This document shows positions 6,671 to 10,294 of a DNA stretch of 10,294 bases, piece after piece. Origin of the DNA: Sphingomonadales bacterium (GTDB lineage Bacteria > Pseudomonadota > Alphaproteobacteria > Sphingomonadales > Sphingomonadaceae); the NCBI GenBank assembly GCA_027489295.1, contig JAIYAA010000239.1, positions 1 to 10,294 of the forward strand, given 5' to 3'. A model generated the notes under the pieces. It was given only the letters and a program-made list of their open reading frames with translations. It was not told the origin of the DNA and made no database searches. Made by a program: the position numbers and the translations under genes. Positions within the stretch are counted from its first letter, which is position 1. The number at the start of each line of letters is the position of its first letter.

Positions 6671-6992
6671 TCTCGCCTTGCTGCTGTTCGTGGCGGGCTG
6701 CGGTGCCGATCCGGCGTCGCAGCCCGTGACCCAAGCGGGCGAGACGGTATCCTGCGGGCCCGTGGGCGAGACCCTGCTGCCGGTCTGCACCGTCGAGCGC
6801 GCGAGCGACGGGCTGCTGATCCTCCACCATCCGGACGGCGGGTTTCGGCGGTTGCAGGTGCAGGGCAACGTAATTGCCGCGGCCGATGGCGCGGAGGTGG
6901 CCAGCGTGTCGCGCGGTAGCGACGCGACCGAGGTGACGATCGGCGGGATGCGCTATCGTCTGGCGGGCAAGGGCGCTACAGCGGGGCAATGA
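6651..6992 (+). CDS. Small putative lipoprotein of unknown function, 113 aa
   Basis: I do not recognise a named family. The N-terminus is a lipoprotein signal: Arg4, a hydrophobic core (residues 7-13, SLALLLF) and the lipobox VAGC with the lipidated Cys at 17. The residues after it (GADPAS) do not begin with Asp at +2, so outer-membrane retention is plausible. The mature part is short and probably beta-rich, with two further cysteines (35 and 46) that could form a disulfide in the periplasm, followed by the segments [18 protein letters not shown] and [14 protein letters not shown] and ending in MRYRLAGKG. The ATG lies inside the end of ilvD (20-base overlap), and its stop overlaps the next ATG as ATGA, so it is translated as part of the same operon. 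Base composition matches the neighbours. The signal and lipobox make it a real gene; its function is unknown. Confidence 0.82.
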   Translation: MSTRISSLALLLFVAGCGADPASQPVTQAGETVSCGPVGETLLPVCTVERASDGLLILHHPDGGFRRLQVQGNVIAAADGAEVASVSRGSDATEVTIGGMRYRLAGKGATAGQ

Positions 6993-8392
6993 TCCCGCCC
7001 GGTGCCCCGATCCTCACCGCCGACGCGATGCGTGCCGCCGAGGAGGCGGTGTTCGCGCACGGCATCTCCCAAGACGAAGCCATGGAACGCGCCGGCGCCG
7101 CCGTGGCGCGCGAGGCGGCGCGCTTTGCGATGGGGCGGCCGGTGCTGGTGCTCGCAGGGCCCGGCAACAATGGCGGCGATGCCTATGTGGTTGCCCGGCA
7201 TTTGCGCGCGGCAGGGCTGGACGTGCTGGTCGCGGCGTCGGGCGCGCCGAAGCCCGGTTCGGCCGAGCGGATGCATGCGCGCTGGGACGGGCCGACCACC
7301 TCGCTCTACGGCGCGCCGGTGCGGCCGGTGGTGATCGACGGGCTGTTCGGGATCGGGGTCACCCGCCCGCTCGAGCGCAGCATCGCCGCGGTGCTGGCCG
7401 AACTGGTCCGCGGCGCCGACTTCACGCTGGCGATCGACCTGCCCTCGGGCATGGACACGGACAGCGGCGCCGAGCTCGGCGCGCCGCGCGGGATCCATGC
7501 CACGGTCGCGCTCGGCGCGCTCAAGCCGGCGCATGTCCTGGACGATGGCCTGTCCCGATGCGGCCATGTGCTGCTCGCCGATATCGGCATTGCGGTGGAG
7601 TCGGGTTGGCGCACCGTCGCGCGGCCTCGGCTGGAGGCGCCCGGTCCACAGAGCCATAAATACAGCCGCGGGCTCGTCGCTGTGGTCAAAGGCGCGATGC
7701 CCGGCGCCGGGCGGCTCGCCGCGCGCTCGGCGATGGCAAGTGGCGCGGGCTATGTGATGCTAGCCGGCCCCGACCCTTCGGGTGTCGCTCCCGACGCGCT
7801 GGTCCGACAGACCATCGACGATGCCGACGATCTCGCGGACTTCCTGGCGGGCGATCGGATCGACGCGATCGTGCTGGGCCCCGGGCTGGGCCGCGACCGG
7901 CGCGCCGAGGCGTTTCTGCGCGCCGGGCTCGCCGCCGACAAGCCGATGGTGCTTGACGGCGATGCGCTGAGCCTGCTCGGCAAGGGCGCGGCGGCGGCGC
8001 TCGCCGCACGCGAGGCGCCGGTGTGGATCACGCCGCACGCCGGCGAGTTCGACCGGATGTTCGGCGGCACCGGCAGCAAGATCGATCGCACGCTGCAGGC
8101 CGCCGCGACGAGCGGGGCAACCGTGGTCCACAAGGGCGGCGACACCGTGATCGCCGGGCCGGACGGCAGCGTCCGCGTGCTGGCGGGCGCGTCGCCCTGG
8201 CTGTCGACCGCGGGTACGGGCGACGTGCTCGCCGGCGTGCTGGGCGCGCAGATCGGGCAGGGCGGCAGCGGGGTCGAACCCGCGGCGGCCGCCGTGTGGC
8301 TGCACGGTCGCGCCGCGCAGCTTGCAGGCCCGGCGTTTTTCGCCGATCAGCTCGTCGCTCAACTGCCGGAAGCCTGTTCTGAATGTCTGTAA
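6989..8392 (+). CDS. nnr: Bifunctional NAD(P)H-hydrate epimerase / ADP(ATP)-dependent NAD(P)H-hydrate dehydratase
   Basis: Cofactor-repair enzyme. The N-terminal YjeF-type domain interconverts R- and S-NAD(P)HX, and the C-terminal ribokinase-like domain dehydrates S-NAD(P)HX back to NAD(P)H using ADP or ATP. It has 467 aa, somewhat shorter than the 515-residue E. coli protein, with both domains intact. Epimerase motifs: AGPGNNGGDAYVVARHL at residues 56-72, VIDGLFGIG at 115-123 (Asp117 is the likely catalytic residue) and IDLPSGMDTDSG at 149-160. The dehydratase domain begins near HKYSRG (223-228), with VLGPGLGRD at 295-303, ITPHAGEFDRMFG at 347-359, HKGGDTVIAGPDG at 381-393 and TAGTGDVLAGVLGA at 407-420 (Asp412 in the catalytic GTGD). 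The ATGA start overlaps the lipoprotein stop. The last ten bases overlap the next gene, giving an unusual Cys-containing tail (ACSECL). Confidence 0.95.
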   Translation: MIPPGAPILTADAMRAAEEAVFAHGISQDEAMERAGAAVAREAARFAMGRPVLVLAGPGNNGGDAYVVARHLRAAGLDVLVAASGAPKPGSAERMHARWDGPTTSLYGAPVRPVVIDGLFGIGVTRPLERSIAAVLAELVRGADFTLAIDLPSGMDTDSGAELGAPRGIHATVALGALKPAHVLDDGLSRCGHVLLADIGIAVESGWRTVARPRLEAPGPQSHKYSRGLVAVVKGAMPGAGRLAARSAMASGAGYVMLAGPDPSGVAPDALVRQTIDDADDLADFLAGDRIDAIVLGPGLGRDRRAEAFLRAGLAADKPMVLDGDALSLLGKGAAAALAAREAPVWITPHAGEFDRMFGGTGSKIDRTLQAAATSGATVVHKGGDTVIAGPDGSVRVLAGASPWLSTAGTGDVLAGVLGAQIGQGGSGVEPAAAAVWLHGRAAQLAGPAFFADQLVAQLPEACSECL

Positions 8393-9579
8393 GCGAAGTC
8401 GAAGTGGTGCGCGTCGCCGCGCGGGGCGATGGGGTGACCAGCGACGGCCGGCATTTCCCCCTCACCGCGCCGGGTGACTGGGTGGGCGAAGACGGCGCGA
8501 TCCGCTTCGGCCCGCACCATCAGACGCCGCCCTGCCGCCATTTTCCGAGCTGCGGCGGCTGCCAGCTCCAGCACCTCGACGATGCCGCTTGGAGCCGCTT
8601 CCTTGCCGAGCGCATCGGGACGGCGCTAGCGGCGCAAGGGCTCGACGCGGAGATCCGCGCACCGCAGCTCTCGCCGCCGCATACGCGCCGCCGCGCCACG
8701 CTCCATGCCGAGCGGCGCGGCAAGCAGGTGCGGATCGGCTTTACCGAGGCGGGTAGCCACAAGCTGGTCGACCTGACCGAATGCCATGTCCTCGCGCCCG
8801 ATCTGTTTGGGCTGCTGGCGCCGCTCCGCCGCCTGTTCGCGACGCTGCTGCCCGATGCGCGGCGGGTCAACGTCCACCTCGCGCTGAGCGACCAGGGTCG
8901 TGACGTGCTGGTCGAGGGCATCGATCCCGAGGGTCTGGCCGCGGCCGAGGCGATCACGGCGTTCGCGCAGGCCGAGCAACTGGCGCGGTTCGCGATCGAT
9001 GAGGGCTTCGGCCCGACCGCACGCTGGGAGCCAGTGCCGGTAACGATCACGCTGGGGGGCGTCGCCGTACCGATGCCGAGCGGCAGTTTTCTGCAGGCGA
9101 CGCCCGAGGGCGAGGCGGCGCTGGTCGCAGCGGTGCGCGACATCGTCGGCGATGCCCGGATGGTGGCGGACCTGTTTGCCGGCCTCGGCACCTTCACCTT
9201 CGCGCTGGACAAGGCGAAGGTCTACGCCGGTGAGGCGGCGCGCGATGCGATCCTTTCCCTCAAGGCAGCAGCAGGGGCGGCAGGGCGGCAGGTATTCGGC
9301 GACCATCGCGATCTGTTCCGGCGACCGGTGACGAGCGCGGAGCTCGACCGTTTCGACGCCGTGGTGCTGGATCCGCCGCGGGCAGGGGCGCGCGAGCAGG
9401 TGGGCGAACTGGCCGCTTCCAAGGCGCCGATCATCGCCTATGTTTCGTGCAATCCCAGTACGTTCGCTCGTGATGCGGAGGTTTTGTGCAAGGGCGGCTA
9501 TCGGCTCGACTGGGTGCAGCCGGTGGGGCAGTTCCGCTGGTCGACCCATGTCGAACTGGCAGCGAAGTTCACGCGCTAG
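8383..9579 (+). CDS. RlmD/TrmA-family SAM-dependent RNA 5-methyluridine methyltransferase
   Basis: Class I methyltransferase that adds a methyl group to C5 of a uridine in RNA, by family most likely in 23S rRNA. It has 398 aa (E. coli RlmD 433). The N-terminus (residues 1-40) resembles a shortened TRAM RNA-binding domain. Four cysteines at 51, 57, 60 and 134 (C-x5-C-x2-C, then ECHVL) match the [4Fe-4S] cluster of RlmD-type enzymes. The catalytic domain has GSFLQAT around residue 238, SAM motif [10 protein letters not shown] at 263-271, DPPRAG at 330-335, the nucleophilic Cys356 in [12 protein letters not shown] and a late Glu in THVEL (391). The start at ATG 8383 overlaps the NAD(P)HX repair gene by ten bases. 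The exact target (equivalent of U1939, U747 or tRNA U54) cannot be told from sequence alone. The 3' end overlaps truA on the other strand by 11 bases. Confidence 0.92.
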   Translation: MSVSEVEVVRVAARGDGVTSDGRHFPLTAPGDWVGEDGAIRFGPHHQTPPCRHFPSCGGCQLQHLDDAAWSRFLAERIGTALAAQGLDAEIRAPQLSPPHTRRRATLHAERRGKQVRIGFTEAGSHKLVDLTECHVLAPDLFGLLAPLRRLFATLLPDARRVNVHLALSDQGRDVLVEGIDPEGLAAAEAITAFAQAEQLARFAIDEGFGPTARWEPVPVTITLGGVAVPMPSGSFLQATPEGEAALVAAVRDIVGDARMVADLFAGLGTFTFALDKAKVYAGEAARDAILSLKAAAGAAGRQVFGDHRDLFRRPVTSAELDRFDAVVLDPPRAGAREQVGELAASKAPIIAYVSCNPSTFARDAEVLCKGGYRLDWVQPVGQFRWSTHVELAAKFTR

Positions 9580-10294
9580 GATATTCTGCCCGAAGAAAGA
9601 ACAGACCATCCGGCGGTGCGTTGAGGCCGAGCGTCGTGCGGTCCTGCGCCTCCAGCGCGTCGCGCACGTCTTCCGGCGCCCATTTGCCCTGGCCGACCAG
9701 CGACAGGCACCCGACCATCGACCGCACCTGGTGGTGGAGGAACGAGCGCGCCGAGGCGAACACGCTGATCCGCTCGCCTTCCTGCACCACGTCGAGCAGA
9801 TCAAGCGTGCGCACCGGGCTTTCCGCCTGGCAATGGGCGGAACGGAACGTGGTGAAGTCATGGCGGCCAACCAGATAGGCCGCTGCCGCCTGCATGGCAG
9901 GGACGTCGAGGGGGCCGGACAGGCGCCATGCAAGCCCCTTTTCCCAAGTGAGCGGCGCACGCCGTGTTACGATCCGATATTCGTAATGGCGGCTAAGGCA
10001 CGAGAAACGGGCGTGCCAATCCTCGGATACTTCCTCGCAGGCGAGAATCGCGACGGGGTTGGGCCGCACGCGCGCGTTGAGCGCTTCCATAAGCCGGAAA
10101 GGCGCGATTGGCTTCGCGATATCGACATGCGCACGCATGGCGAGCCCATGCACCCCCGCATCGGTACGGCCGGCAGCGTGGACCACCACGTCCTCACCGG
10201 TCACCGCATAGGCGGCATCCTCGATCGCCTGCTGGACGCTGGGGCCGTGATCCTGCCGCTGCCAGCCCATGAAGGGGCGGCCGTCGAACTCCAC
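9569..10294 (-). CDS. truA: tRNA pseudouridine synthase A (TruA), 5' end cut by the window
   Basis: Isomerises uridines 38-40 in the anticodon stem-loop of many tRNAs to pseudouridine. 241 residues are visible; the family averages about 250-270. The visible protein begins [14 protein letters not shown], where full-length TruA proteins have several residues before the VE(Y/F)DG motif, so the true start lies beyond 10294; the GTG at the edge is an internal valine codon. Motifs: GWQRQ at visible residues 10-14, [12 protein letters not shown] at 39-50 with catalytic Asp46, [10 protein letters not shown] at 71-80, [12 protein letters not shown] at 97-108, FTTFRSAHC at 147-155, and [14 protein letters not shown] at 184-197. 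The C-terminus is complete (stop TGA at 9569-9571). It converges on the methyltransferase gene with an 11-base overlap and no terminator between them. Confidence 0.96.
   Translation of the reverse strand: MEFDGRPFMGWQRQDHGPSVQQAIEDAAYAVTGEDVVVHAAGRTDAGVHGLAMRAHVDIAKPIAPFRLMEALNARVRPNPVAILACEEVSEDWHARFSCLSRHYEYRIVTRRAPLTWEKGLAWRLSGPLDVPAMQAAAAYLVGRHDFTTFRSAHCQAESPVRTLDLLDVVQEGERISVFASARSFLHHQVRSMVGCLSLVGQGKWAPEDVRDALEAQDRTTLGLNAPPDGLFFLRAEYPSA

Noticed and set aside
8190..8225. Perfect 8-base inverted repeat (CGTCGCCC/GGGCGACG) in the NAD(P)HX repair gene
   Set aside because: Both arms encode conserved residues around the STAGTGD motif and the loop is 20 bases. Chance from coding constraint at high GC is the simplest explanation.
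9598..9622. AGAAC-N16-CGTT, resembling the GGAAC-N16/17-CGTT promoter of EcfG-type sigma factors
   Set aside because: It has one mismatch in the -35 part, lies inside the truA coding end, and has no plus-strand gene downstream in the window to drive.

Overview
The window looks like ordinary chromosome from a high-GC alphaproteobacterium. A sphingomonad (Sphingomonas, Sphingobium or Sphingopyxis type) is the best guess. This rests on the very high GC content, the short or absent Shine-Dalgarno sequences, the dense gene packing with short overlaps, and the gene set and order. The genus is inferred from remembered gene neighbourhoods, not from a search. I see no insertion sequence, phage gene, CRISPR array, tRNA or rRNA. 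No gene looks foreign in base composition.

Layout. Positions 1-3317 (+) form one tight group: the 3' part of electron transfer flavoprotein-ubiquinone oxidoreductase, a secreted TPR-repeat protein that starts inside it, and ispE of the MEP isoprenoid pathway. A 157-base non-coding gap (3318-3474) follows, the only sizeable gap in the window. It contains several inverted repeats, two of them mutually exclusive. From 3475 to 9579 (+) six genes are packed with overlaps or very short gaps: an atypical crotonase-family (enoyl-CoA hydratase/isomerase-like) protein, an N-formylglutamate amidohydrolase, dihydroxy-acid dehydratase (ilvD), a small lipoprotein of unknown function, the bifunctional NAD(P)HX repair enzyme (epimerase plus dehydratase), and an RlmD/TrmA-family RNA 5-methyluridine methyltransferase. 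The right end (9569-10294, minus strand) is truA, tRNA pseudouridine synthase A. It runs tail-to-tail into the methyltransferase gene and is cut at its 5' end by the window edge.

How the genes relate. Most are housekeeping functions: electron entry into the quinone pool from acyl-CoA and amino-acid oxidation, isoprenoid precursors, branched-chain amino acid synthesis, repair of damaged nicotinamide cofactors, and uridine modification in RNA. The crotonase and ETF-QO both fit acyl-CoA metabolism. The overlapping stops and starts imply co-transcription and translational coupling in the 3475-9579 group, with a possible extra promoter or regulatory element just before ilvD.

No clear new multi-gene system is visible. 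The items most worth a second look are the structured leader before the crotonase gene (3359-3474), the loss of both usual catalytic glutamates in that crotonase, the repeat/hairpin element with odd codon use just upstream of ilvD, and the uncharacterised lipoprotein between ilvD and the NAD(P)HX repair gene.
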